Shown: piece after piece, positions 27,534 through 38,454 of the stretch
How the letters are laid out: each line of letters starts with the position of its first letter
Position numbering within the stretch: position 1 is the first letter of the stretch
Notes under the pieces: model-generated
Database searches by the model: none
What the model was told of the DNA's origin: nothing
What the model saw: the letters and a program-made list of their open reading frames with translations, nothing else
Program-made: the position numbers and the translations under genes
DNA from: Parasulfuritortus sp049322515
GTDB taxonomy: Bacteria > Pseudomonadota > Gammaproteobacteria > Burkholderiales > Thiobacillaceae
Direction of reading: 5' to 3'
Assembly: GCA_049322515.1 (NCBI GenBank)
Contig: JBMOQW010000007.1
Location: 56,128-120,127 of the forward strand
DNA length: 64,000 bases

Positions 27534-29025
27534 CCACGCCCCCTACGACATGGCCAGCCTGGTGCTTGGCTGCGAATCGGAACAATTGCACCTGTCCGGG
27601 GCGATCCAGCGTTGGGGGGCGCTGATCGTCGCCCGCGCCGAGCCCCCCCACCGGATCACCCATGTCAGCGCCAACCTGGCCGACTACCTCGGTCTCGGTG
27701 CCGCCGACCTGCTCGACCAGCCGCTCGACCACACCGGCTGCCTGGACGCCCGCCTGTGCGAACGCCTGGATGCCCGGCCCGGACAGACATTGCGCTTGCC
27801 GCGCCTGGCCTGCGTCGCCGAACAGGCCAGCGATGTCGTGCTGGTGCGTGGCGAGCACAGCCTCCTGATCGAGCTGGAACCGGTACCCGCCGGGGCCGAG
27901 CCGATCGCCTTGCAGGAGCTGCAGAAGCCTTTCCTCAGTATTCCCAATGACGAAGCCGGCATCGAAGCAGTCCACGACAGCCTGGTCGAGGCGATCCAGG
28001 CCATCACCGGTTACCACCGGGTGATGGTCTACCGCTTCCATGAGGACTGGACTGGCGAGGTCATCGCCGAAGCGACCAGCGACGCCCTCGGCAGCTATCT
28101 GGGCCTGCGCTTTCCGGCCAGCGACATTCCGGCCATCGCCCGCAACCTGTACCTCAAGAATCCCTGCCGCATGATCCCGGAGGTCGCCGCCCCGGCGGTG
28201 CCCGTGCTCGGGCTCGATGCGACCCCGCCCGACCTGACCTGGTGCAGTCTGCGCAGCGTCTCGCCGGTGCACCTGCAATATCTCGCCCACATGGGCGTGG
28301 GCGCCTCGTTCTCCCTGCCCATCGTCATCTCCGGCCGGCTCTGGGGCCTGGTCGCCTGCCATCACCTGACCGCGCGCCGCCTGCATGCCGACCAGCGCCA
28401 GGCCAGCGTGTCGATCAGCCGGGCCTATGCGCTCTGCCTGACTTCCTATCTCGCCAGCCGGCGCCTGCAAATGATCGACAGCCTGGAGCGCCGGGTCGAT
28501 CGCGTCCTGGAGGCCTTCTGCCGCCACGCCGACCCGCTCGACGGCCTCGAAGCCGTGGCCCCCCAGATCATGGAATCGCTCGGCGCGCACGGCGTCGCCC
28601 TGGCCCTGGGCGACGACGTCGCGATGTTTGGCCACACCCCCGACATGGCCAGCCTGAGCCTGATCGACCACTGGTTCCTGAACTACAGCCAGGACAATCT
28701 CTACCACACCGATCGCCTGGCCAGCCTGCTGCCCGAGCATCCGGAAATCGCCGCGCAGGTCAGCGGCCTGTTCGCGGTCAAGGCCAATTCGCCGCGACGC
28801 GGCTGGCTTCGCCTGTACTGGTTCCGCGATGCCGAACCGCGCGAGGTCGCCTGGGCCGGCAACCCGAACAAGCCCACCGTGGAACACGCCGGCGTACCCA
28901 TGCTGTCGCCCCGGCGCTCGTTCGAGAAGTGGGTGGAGATCATGACCGATCACAGCCGGCCCTGGATGAATGAAGAACGCATGATCGCCGGCAAATTCCG
29001 CAACACCCTGCTGCGCTGGTTGTGA
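27526..29025 (+). CDS. bphP: Bacteriophytochrome photosensory module (PAS-GAF-PHY) without output domain
   Basis: 499 aa from the ATG at 27526. The N-terminal C16 (LGCESEQLHLSGAIQ) is at the biliverdin-linking position. The GAF domain has Y169 (MVYRFHEDWTGEVIAE), D200 (FPASDIPAIAR), H249 (SVSPVHLQYL) and H279/H280 (VACHH). The PHY tongue motif PRRSF is at 462-466. The protein ends about 33 residues later, where a histidine kinase or GGDEF would normally follow. It is preceded by the CheB/R-GGDEF-EAL fusion and followed by heme oxygenase. It probably senses red/far-red light and signals through a partner, perhaps the upstream fusion protein. Confidence 0.92.
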   Translation: MTDHAPYDMASLVLGCESEQLHLSGAIQRWGALIVARAEPPHRITHVSANLADYLGLGAADLLDQPLDHTGCLDARLCERLDARPGQTLRLPRLACVAEQASDVVLVRGEHSLLIELEPVPAGAEPIALQELQKPFLSIPNDEAGIEAVHDSLVEAIQAITGYHRVMVYRFHEDWTGEVIAEATSDALGSYLGLRFPASDIPAIARNLYLKNPCRMIPEVAAPAVPVLGLDATPPDLTWCSLRSVSPVHLQYLAHMGVGASFSLPIVISGRLWGLVACHHLTARRLHADQRQASVSISRAYALCLTSYLASRRLQMIDSLERRVDRVLEAFCRHADPLDGLEAVAPQIMESLGAHGVALALGDDVAMFGHTPDMASLSLIDHWFLNYSQDNLYHTDRLASLLPEHPEIAAQVSGLFAVKANSPRRGWLRLYWFRDAEPREVAWAGNPNKPTVEHAGVPMLSPRRSFEKWVEIMTDHSRPWMNEERMIAGKFRNTLLRWL

Positions 29026-29026
29026 C

Positions 29027-29620
29027 GTGTCGGCGGGCCACCCATCCCCCCTGCATGCGGCCTTGCGCGAAGCCACCCGGGCCGCCCACCATCGGCTCGA
29101 CCAGCACCCCCTGCTTGCCCCCCTGGCCCGGCCGGACCTGAGCCCAGCCCAGTACGGCCGGGCCCTGCTCGGCTTCCATGGTCTGCATGCCCGGCTCGAA
29201 CCAGCGCTCCTGGCCGGCCTGGCCCGCCATGGCCTGGATTTCGACTATGCCGCGCGCGGCAAGCTCGACCGTTTGCGCCAGGACCTCGCCCGCCTCGGCC
29301 TGGCGGTGCCCGACACGATGGTCGAGCTCGCCGATCCGGACAGCCCGGGCGCGGTGATCGGCTTGCTCTACACCGTCGAAGGCGCGACCCTCGGCGGCCG
29401 CTTTCTCGCCCGCCGGATCGGCGAGCGGCCAGGCCCGGCCCTGCCGCTCAGGTTCCTGTCCGGCTACGGGGACGCCACCGAACAACGCTGGCAGGCGTTC
29501 TGGCACTTCGCCGATGCCCAGCAGGGTCCCGGCATCGAGGCCGACGCGGTGGCCGCCGCCGTGGCCGCATTCAGCGCCTTCGCGGCCTTCCTCGACCGGC
29601 TCGACACCCCCCCGGACTGA
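29027..29620 (+). CDS. bphO: Biliverdin-producing heme oxygenase
   Basis: 197 aa. REATRAAHHRLDQHPLL places the proximal haem ligand at about H21, and YTVEGATLGGRFLARRI is the distal-helix family motif. It opens haem to biliverdin IXalpha, the chromophore of the phytochrome encoded immediately upstream. The GTG start lies 1 nt after the bphP stop, indicating one operon. Confidence 0.92.
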   Translation: MSAGHPSPLHAALREATRAAHHRLDQHPLLAPLARPDLSPAQYGRALLGFHGLHARLEPALLAGLARHGLDFDYAARGKLDRLRQDLARLGLAVPDTMVELADPDSPGAVIGLLYTVEGATLGGRFLARRIGERPGPALPLRFLSGYGDATEQRWQAFWHFADAQQGPGIEADAVAAAVAAFSAFAAFLDRLDTPPD

Positions 29621-29652
29621 AGACCGCTTGCCGGCTACCCCGGCTTCTCGCC

Positions 29653-29658
29653 TATACT
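29653..29658 (+). promoter_or_regulatory. Candidate -10 element of hypCABD
   Basis: TATACT ends 6 nt before the hypC ATG (29665). A weak TTGCCG lies 19 nt upstream at 29628-29633. No Shine-Dalgarno is seen between. If used, the hypC transcript would start at or next to the ATG. Confidence 0.4.
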
Positions 29659-29664
29659 GCGTCC

Positions 29665-29910
29665 ATGTGTCTCGCCATCCCCATGCAAATCGAAGCCATC
29701 GATGGTTTCATCGCGCGCTGCCAGGCCAAGGGCGTCCGGCGCGACGTGTCGTTGTTCATGATGCAGGACGAAATGCCGAAGGTCGGCGACTATGTCATGG
29801 TCCATGTCGGCTACGCCATCCAGACCATGACCGAGGCCGAAGCGCGTTCATCCTGGGAATTGTTCGACGAGATCCTCTGCGAATCGGACTCGCCGCCGGC
29901 CAATGCATGA
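29665..29910 (+). CDS. hypC: Hydrogenase maturation chaperone HypC/HupF family
   Basis: 81 aa. The N-terminal MCLAIPMQI with the essential Cys2 and GDYVMVHVGYAI in the C-terminal half define the family. HypC partners HypD to carry the Fe(CN)2CO group to the large subunit of [NiFe]-hydrogenase. It is first of hypCABD and overlaps hypA by 8 nt. Confidence 0.95.
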   Translation: MCLAIPMQIEAIDGFIARCQAKGVRRDVSLFMMQDEMPKVGDYVMVHVGYAIQTMTEAEARSSWELFDEILCESDSPPANA

Positions 29911-30265
29911 ACTGTCGGTCGCCCAGGCCCTGGTCGACCAGGTGACCGACCTGGCGCAGCAGCATGGCGCCACCCGGATCCACCTGATCCGGGTCCGGAT
30001 TGGCCCCCTCGCCGGCGTGGTCCCCGACCTGCTGGCCACCAGCTTCCCCCTGGCCGCCGCCGGCACCCCGGCCGAACCGGCCCGCCTGGAATGGGTCGAC
30101 GCCCCGGTCCGGGTCCGCTGTACGCACTGCGGCGCGGAAACCGAAGCCCGCGTCAACCGACTGGTCTGCGCTGCCTGCGGCGACTGGCAAACCTGCGTCG
30201 TGTCCGGCGACGAGCTGATCCTGGAATCAGTCGAACTGGACATCCCCGAGCCCTCCGGAGCCTGA
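29903..30265 (+). CDS. hypA: Hydrogenase nickel incorporation protein HypA
   Basis: 120 aa. The N-terminal MHE (H2 is the nickel ligand) and two zinc CxxC pairs, CTHC and CAAC, are intact. HypA delivers Ni to the hydrogenase large subunit with HypB. It overlaps hypC and ends 3 nt before hypB. Confidence 0.96.
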   Translation: MHELSVAQALVDQVTDLAQQHGATRIHLIRVRIGPLAGVVPDLLATSFPLAAAGTPAEPARLEWVDAPVRVRCTHCGAETEARVNRLVCAACGDWQTCVVSGDELILESVELDIPEPSGA

Positions 30266-30268
30266 ACC

Positions 30269-31075
30269 ATGTGCGACACCTGCGGCTGCAACATCACCCC
30301 TGGCAACCAGAAATTCGCCTACAAGCCGGTGGAACCCGGCGCCACCACGATTTCCGTGCTGCAAGGCCTGCTCAAGAAGAACGACGACCAGGCCGCGCAC
30401 AACCGCGCCCATTTCGACAGCCGGGGCATCCTCGCCCTGAATCTGATGTCGTCGCCGGGCTCCGGCAAGACGGCGCTGCTGGAAGCCACGATCCGGGCGC
30501 TCAAGGACGAGTTCCGGATCGCCGTGATCGAGGGCGACCTGGAGACCGAGAACGACGCAGAGCGGATCCGCGCCCAGGGCGTGCCGGCGCACCAGATCGT
30601 CACCGGCACCGCCTGCCACCTCGACGCCCACATGGTGCACGACGCGCTACATCACATGAGCCTGGACGGCATCGACCTGCTGTTCGTGGAAAACGTCGGC
30701 AACCTGGTCTGCCCGGCCAGCTTCGACCTCGGCCAGCACGTCAACGTGGCGCTGCTCTCGGTCACCGAAGGCGACGACAAGCCGGCCAAGTACCCGGTCA
30801 TGTTCCGGGGCGCCGACGCGGTGCTGCTGACCAAGACCGACCTGCTCGCCGTACTCGACGATTTCAGCCCGGACAAGGCCGAGCGCCATGTTCGTGAACT
30901 GGCCAACGCCGCGCCGGTGCTGCGCCTGTCGGCGCGCCAGGGCGACGGCATGAGCGCCTGGCTGGACTGGTTGCGCGGCCAGCTCGCGGCGCAGCGGGCG
31001 CGGGTCGCGGCCGGCGCCACCCGGCGACCGGCCCTGCAACCCGAGGGCGCCCGGCTGCACGGCACCCCCGCCTGA
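30269..31075 (+). CDS. hypB: Hydrogenase nickel incorporation GTPase HypB
   Basis: 268 aa. The N-terminal CxxCGC high-affinity nickel motif (MCDTCGC), the P-loop SSPGSGKTALLEA and the metal-site segment GTACHLDAHMVHDAL are present. There is no His-rich storage stretch. It supplies GTP-dependent nickel insertion. The C-terminal tail (after about residue 245) is Ala/Arg-rich and not conserved. Confidence 0.96.
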   Translation: MCDTCGCNITPGNQKFAYKPVEPGATTISVLQGLLKKNDDQAAHNRAHFDSRGILALNLMSSPGSGKTALLEATIRALKDEFRIAVIEGDLETENDAERIRAQGVPAHQIVTGTACHLDAHMVHDALHHMSLDGIDLLFVENVGNLVCPASFDLGQHVNVALLSVTEGDDKPAKYPVMFRGADAVLLTKTDLLAVLDDFSPDKAERHVRELANAAPVLRLSARQGDGMSAWLDWLRGQLAAQRARVAAGATRRPALQPEGARLHGTPA

Positions 31076-31088
31076 CCCGGCACCGGCC

Positions 31089-32183
31089 ATGACCGACGCG
31101 CGCGCCTGGCTCGACAAGCTGAAGGCCCTGGACCTGCCCAGCCGGGTCAAGATCATGAACGTGTGCGGCGGCCACGAACGTTCCATCACCCAGGCCGGCC
31201 TGCGCGGCGTGCTGCCGGCCAACGTCGAGCTGGTGCCCGGTCCCGGCTGCCCGGTCTGCGTGTGTCCGGAAGAGGACATCTACCAGGCCATCCAGCTGGC
31301 GCTCCGGGACCAGGTCATCCTGGTCGCCTTCGGCGACATGCTGCGGGTCCCGGTCAATGTGCCGAAAGGCGACGTCCGATCCCTGGTCGAGGCCCAGGCC
31401 GCCGGTGCCGACGTGCGCCCGATCGCCAGCCCGTCCGAGGCGGTCAAGCTCGCCCGCGAACATCCAGCCCGGCGCGTGGTGTTCTTCGCCGCCGGCTTCG
31501 AGACCACCACCGCGCCGGTCGCGGCAGCGCTCGCCGAGGGGCTGCCCGACAACCTGTCGATCCTGCTCTCCGGCCGCCTGACCTGGCCGGCGGTGGCCAT
31601 GCTGCTCGATTCCGGCGAACCCGGTTTCGACGCCCTGGTGGCGCCCGGGCACGTCTCCACCGTGATGGGCCCTGAGGAATGGCAATTCGTGGTCGACCGC
31701 CACCACCTGCCCACCGCGGTCGCCGGCTTCCTGCCCGATTCCTTGCTCGCCGCCTTCTATTCGGTGCTGCGCCAGCTCAAGGACGGCCAGCGCTTCCTCG
31801 ACAACTGTTACCTGGAAGTGGCGCATCCGGGCGGCAACGCCACCGCGCGTCGCCTGCTCGACCTGACCCTGGACGTGGTCGACGCCAACTGGCGCGGCAT
31901 CGGCATCATTCCCCGCTCCGGCTATGCTCTGAAACCCGCCTACGCTGCCTGGGACGCCCGCCTGATCTACCCCGACCACGCCGACCCGGCACGTCGGCGC
32001 AGTGGCGAAATGCCACCGGGCTGCGACTGCGCCAAGGTGGTGCTGGGCAAGCTGTACCCGAACCAGTGCCGCCTCTACGGCCAGGCCTGCACGCCACGCA
32101 ACCCGATCGGGCCCTGCATGGTGTCGGACGAAGGCGCCTGCCGGATCTGGTGGTCGGGCGGCGTGCGCGAAGCCACGCCCTGA
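31089..32183 (+). CDS. hypD: Hydrogenase maturation Fe-S protein HypD
   Basis: 364 aa. NVCGGHERSI (C26), GPGCPVCVCP and the C-terminal cysteine cluster (CDCAKVVLGKLYPNQC, QACTPRNPIGPC) that ligates the 4Fe-4S cluster are intact. It builds the Fe(CN)2CO unit with HypC and HypE. It is the last gene of hypCABD. hypF and hypE lie about 6 kb downstream, and no hydrogenase structural gene is in the window. Confidence 0.96.
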   Translation: MTDARAWLDKLKALDLPSRVKIMNVCGGHERSITQAGLRGVLPANVELVPGPGCPVCVCPEEDIYQAIQLALRDQVILVAFGDMLRVPVNVPKGDVRSLVEAQAAGADVRPIASPSEAVKLAREHPARRVVFFAAGFETTTAPVAAALAEGLPDNLSILLSGRLTWPAVAMLLDSGEPGFDALVAPGHVSTVMGPEEWQFVVDRHHLPTAVAGFLPDSLLAAFYSVLRQLKDGQRFLDNCYLEVAHPGGNATARRLLDLTLDVVDANWRGIGIIPRSGYALKPAYAAWDARLIYPDHADPARRRSGEMPPGCDCAKVVLGKLYPNQCRLYGQACTPRNPIGPCMVSDEGACRIWWSGGVREATP

Positions 32184-32204
32184 GTTGACAGGACGGATGT
32201 CAGG

Positions 32205-32234
32205 TTGGTCGCCCGGACAAGGATCGCCTATGAT
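32205..32234 (+). promoter_or_regulatory. Predicted sigma-70-type promoter
   Basis: TTGGTC (32205-32210) and TATGAT (32229-32234) are separated by 18 nt, with a purine-rich GGAG before the ATG at 32264. It would drive the small membrane protein and perhaps the sensor kinase genes behind it. Confidence 0.5.
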
Positions 32235-32263
32235 GACGGCCTGAAATCCGACGGAGTTTCCTC

Positions 32264-32461
32264 ATGCAGACGCCCAGCCCCCGCACCCAGTTCATGATCG
32301 GCAACATCCTGCTCGGCCTGGCCTTGCTGACCCTGTTCTTCCTTGGCCCCTTGTCGGAATGGCTCGGTGTCGGCGCCATGGTCCTCTGGATGTCCCTGGC
32401 CGGTCTCGGCATTTATTTCATCATGCAGGACAAAAGTACCCCGGCGGACCATCCGGACTAG
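32264..32461 (+). CDS. Small two-TM membrane protein
   Basis: 65 aa with two hydrophobic segments (about 11-30 and 33-53) joined by a short turn. No family recognised. It has a credible promoter and ribosome-binding site. It lies between hypD and the hybrid kinase. Confidence 0.6.
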   Translation: MQTPSPRTQFMIGNILLGLALLTLFFLGPLSEWLGVGAMVLWMSLAGLGIYFIMQDKSTPADHPD

Positions 32462-32558
32462 CCGCCCTGGGTGCGCGCGGACGGGTATCGATGGCTCCTG
32501 TTGCTGGCCGCGCGCCGACCCTTGGCAGGCAGGTCCAGCCCTGACCACACCCCCGCAC

Positions 32559-35687
<3,129 letters not shown>

Positions 35688-35705
35688 ACCCAGGAGACCC
35701 CCGCC

Positions 35706-36467
35706 ATGACCTTACGCTCCCGTATCCTGCTCTTGCTCGGTTTACTGTATGCCTGCCTGGCGCCCGCGCTGGCCGACACCGTGGTGATCGCCGCCGAAGA
35801 CGACTGGGCGCCCTATTCATCTGCAGCCAAGGGGGCCAAGGTCCCGACCGGATTCGCCGTCGACCTGGTCCGCGAAGCCTTCAAGACCCAGGGGATCGAA
35901 GTCGAGTTCAAGGTTTTCCCGTTCGCCCGCTGCCTGCAGCAGGCGGAACTCGGCAAGGTCATGGGCTGCTTCAACGCAACCATCATCGATTCCAACCGCG
36001 ACACCTATTGCTGGCATCCGACCCCGATGTTCAAGGAACCCCTGCAGATCCTGGGCCAGCGCACGGAGCAGCGCCGCAACTTGCGGATCGCCGACCTGGA
36101 AGGCCGCAAGGTGGCCTCGACGGTCGGCTACACCTATCCCGACAGCTTCACCAAGAACCCGCGCATCCAGCATTTCAGCGCGACCTCCGATGACCACCTG
36201 ATGCGCATGCTGGCCGCCGGACGGGTCGAGTATGCCCTGATGAACGGGACCCAGGCACAGATGCGGATCCAGGCCGACCCGGCCCTGAAGGCCAAGATCA
36301 GCGTGGTCGGCACCATCTCGGAAGACCGCTTCTGGGTGGCCTTCACCAAGAACCACCCGGACGGCCACCGCTATTGCCAGACCTTCGAGCGTGGCTTGCA
36401 GGCCCTGCATGCCTCCGGACAGTACACGGCCATGGAACGGGCGTTCAAGCAACGCCTCGGTTTTTGA
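35706..36467 (+). CDS. Periplasmic amino-acid-type solute-binding protein (SBP_bac_3)
   Basis: 253 aa. Signal peptide about 1-23, then DTVVIAAEDDWAPYS, the classical first strand of family-3 binding proteins, and FAVDLVREAFK. No ABC permease or ATPase is nearby. Its position 18 nt after the hybrid kinase suggests a sensory rather than transport role (inference). It may instead be a stand-alone protein of the same fold. Confidence 0.87.
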   Translation: MTLRSRILLLLGLLYACLAPALADTVVIAAEDDWAPYSSAAKGAKVPTGFAVDLVREAFKTQGIEVEFKVFPFARCLQQAELGKVMGCFNATIIDSNRDTYCWHPTPMFKEPLQILGQRTEQRRNLRIADLEGRKVASTVGYTYPDSFTKNPRIQHFSATSDDHLMRMLAAGRVEYALMNGTQAQMRIQADPALKAKISVVGTISEDRFWVAFTKNHPDGHRYCQTFERGLQALHASGQYTAMERAFKQRLGF

Positions 36468-36487
36468 TCGACGCCAAGGAGACCCTC

Positions 36488-37375
36488 ATGCATCGGACCC
36501 TGCTGCTTATCAGCCTGTGCCTGCTCGCCACGACCACCCATGCCGGTTCGGGTGCCTGGAGCGGCCATGTCGACCTGGTCAACAAATATTACGTACGCGG
36601 CATCACCACCACCTATGGCAACCTGCCCACCGGGTTCGGCAATCGCTATGCCGACGCGCCCGAATCGGACAAGGCGACCTTGCAATGGGGCCTCGACTAC
36701 AGCCACGACAGCGGCTGGTACGCCGGCTACTGGGGTTCCCAGGTGAATTTTTCCTACGACCTGATCGGCAAGGCCTATGACCAGTACGTGCGCACCGGCA
36801 CGGTCAGCATCGACGACTACCAGGACGGCCCCAATTCCCTCGAGCACGACCTCTACGCCGGCTATCGCGGCCAGGCCGGTGACCTGGGCTATGAAGTGGG
36901 ATTGATCGGCTACCTGTACAGCCACAGCCGGCACAGCGCCGGCATGGAAACCAAGCTCGGCGTCAGCTATCGCGGCTTCAGCCTGGCCGCCCAGACCCTG
37001 GTCAACGATGCCGTCTGGGGCAACCAGGGCGACACCTACTGGACCCTGGCCTACAGCCACGCCCTGCCCCATGATCTGACCCTCACCGGCACCCTGGGCG
37101 CCTACACCTATGCCAAGGAAGGCAAGTACATCGGCACCCGCGACCCGCGCACCGGGACCGACTGTCCGCCTGGCACCGCCTTCTTCATCACCGGCTGCGT
37201 CGCCGGTAGCGGACCGGTCGGCGGCGGGTTCCGGCACTTCACCCTGGCGCTCAGCCAGCCCATCGGTGACAGCGGCTTTACCTGGAGCCTGCAAGCGATC
37301 CTGGGCGGCGACAACCGCTGGGGCATGGCTCAGGGCGAGCGCCTGATGGCCAGCCTGAGCTACCAGATCAAGTAG
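36488..37375 (+). CDS. TorF-family putative outer-membrane porin
   Basis: 295 aa from the ATG at 36488, preceded by AAGGAGA. Signal peptide 1-19, then SGAWSGHVDLVNKYYVRG, the N-terminal strand typical of the TorF/Gcw_chp family. The remaining sequence alternates aromatic and small residues as expected of a beta-barrel and ends LMASLSYQIK without a terminal Phe. It is co-directional with the SBP and kinase genes. Confidence 0.82.
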   Translation: MHRTLLLISLCLLATTTHAGSGAWSGHVDLVNKYYVRGITTTYGNLPTGFGNRYADAPESDKATLQWGLDYSHDSGWYAGYWGSQVNFSYDLIGKAYDQYVRTGTVSIDDYQDGPNSLEHDLYAGYRGQAGDLGYEVGLIGYLYSHSRHSAGMETKLGVSYRGFSLAAQTLVNDAVWGNQGDTYWTLAYSHALPHDLTLTGTLGAYTYAKEGKYIGTRDPRTGTDCPPGTAFFITGCVAGSGPVGGGFRHFTLALSQPIGDSGFTWSLQAILGGDNRWGMAQGERLMASLSYQIK

Positions 37376-37381
37376 GCCGGC

Positions 37382-38374
37382 TCACACCACCACCCGGTCG
37401 CGGCCCTCGGCCTTGGCCCGGTAGAGGTTTTCGTCGCCGCGCTTGATCCAGGCCAGCCAATCCTCGCCCTGGGCCAGGGTGGCAACGCCCAGGCTCGCGG
37501 TGACGGGACGGTCGGGCAGGAATACCCGCGTGCCGATCGCCTGGCGCAGAGCCTCGGCAACCTGGCGGGCACCGGTCAGGTCGGTGCCATAGAGAAACAC
37601 CAGGAATTCCTCGCCCCCCATGCGAAACACCCGGTCCACGGCACGCATCCGTTCGGCCAAGAGCATGCCGACGCCACGCAGCACGGCATCGCCCGCGTCA
37701 TGGCCGAGGCTGTCGTTGATGGCCTTGAAATGATCCAGGTCGAGCACGATCAGGCTCATCGGCTGTTGACCACGCCTGGCCTGGGCGATCGCCTGGGTCA
37801 GGGTGGCCTGGAGGGTCAGCCGGTTGTGCGCGCCGGTGAGCGGATCGATCACCAGTTGCGCCTGCAAGCGCTCCTGCTGCTGGCCGATCACGCGCACGAA
37901 CACCGCCGTGAAGGTGCTCACGCTGAGCAGGGTGGCGGCGGCGCGGGCCGCCAGTTCCACTTCCAGCATGACGAAGGCCAGGGGCAACACGGCCGCGAGC
38001 AGGAACAGGTTCGCAAACCAGGCCGAACGCTCGGGCAACATGAAATAGAACGCCAGGATGACAGGGTAGGTCCACAACACGCCGACGATGCCCTGCTCGC
38101 GCAACACATACATCAGCACCAGGACCAGGATCGGCACCAGGCCGAACAGATTGATCTGCGGATAGAAGCGGCCACGGTGGATCAGCCAGGCGTTGAAAGC
38201 CAGCAGCGCCACCACCAGCAACACCGCCGCGCCCAGGCCCAGGCGCCCCTGGATCAGATTGTTGACCCCGAACGGGGTGACCAGCACCATGCCGACCACG
38301 GCCACACCCAGGGTGGCGCGGGCCCGGAAATCATGGCTGCTGGATAACGGGGGATGCTCGTTGGACATGGACAT
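37382..38374 (-). CDS. Membrane diguanylate cyclase
   Basis: 330 aa. Five or six TM helices in residues about 22-165 resemble the MASE-type membrane sensor class without a recognised subtype. The GGDEF domain has GGEEF (253-257) with an RxxD I-site (R244, D247) and the VIDPLTGAHNR entry motif. It should make c-di-GMP with product inhibition. Start is ATG at 38374, or 38368 two codons later. Convergent with the porin gene. Confidence 0.92.
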   Translation of the reverse strand: MSMSNEHPPLSSSHDFRARATLGVAVVGMVLVTPFGVNNLIQGRLGLGAAVLLVVALLAFNAWLIHRGRFYPQINLFGLVPILVLVLMYVLREQGIVGVLWTYPVILAFYFMLPERSAWFANLFLLAAVLPLAFVMLEVELAARAAATLLSVSTFTAVFVRVIGQQQERLQAQLVIDPLTGAHNRLTLQATLTQAIAQARRGQQPMSLIVLDLDHFKAINDSLGHDAGDAVLRGVGMLLAERMRAVDRVFRMGGEEFLVFLYGTDLTGARQVAEALRQAIGTRVFLPDRPVTASLGVATLAQGEDWLAWIKRGDENLYRAKAEGRDRVVV

Positions 38375-38440
38375 TCGGCGGGGCGGATCGTGGGCGCCCC
38401 CGCATCCTAACATCCTGGAAACCGAGTCCCGGAAAACCGG

Positions 38441-38446
38441 TACACT
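38441..38446 (+). promoter_or_regulatory. Candidate -10 element of hypFE
   Basis: TACACT lies 8 nt before the hypF ATG at 38455, with TGGAAA 19 nt upstream (38416-38421). No Shine-Dalgarno is visible. Confidence 0.35.
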
Positions 38447-38454
38447 GCCTTGCC

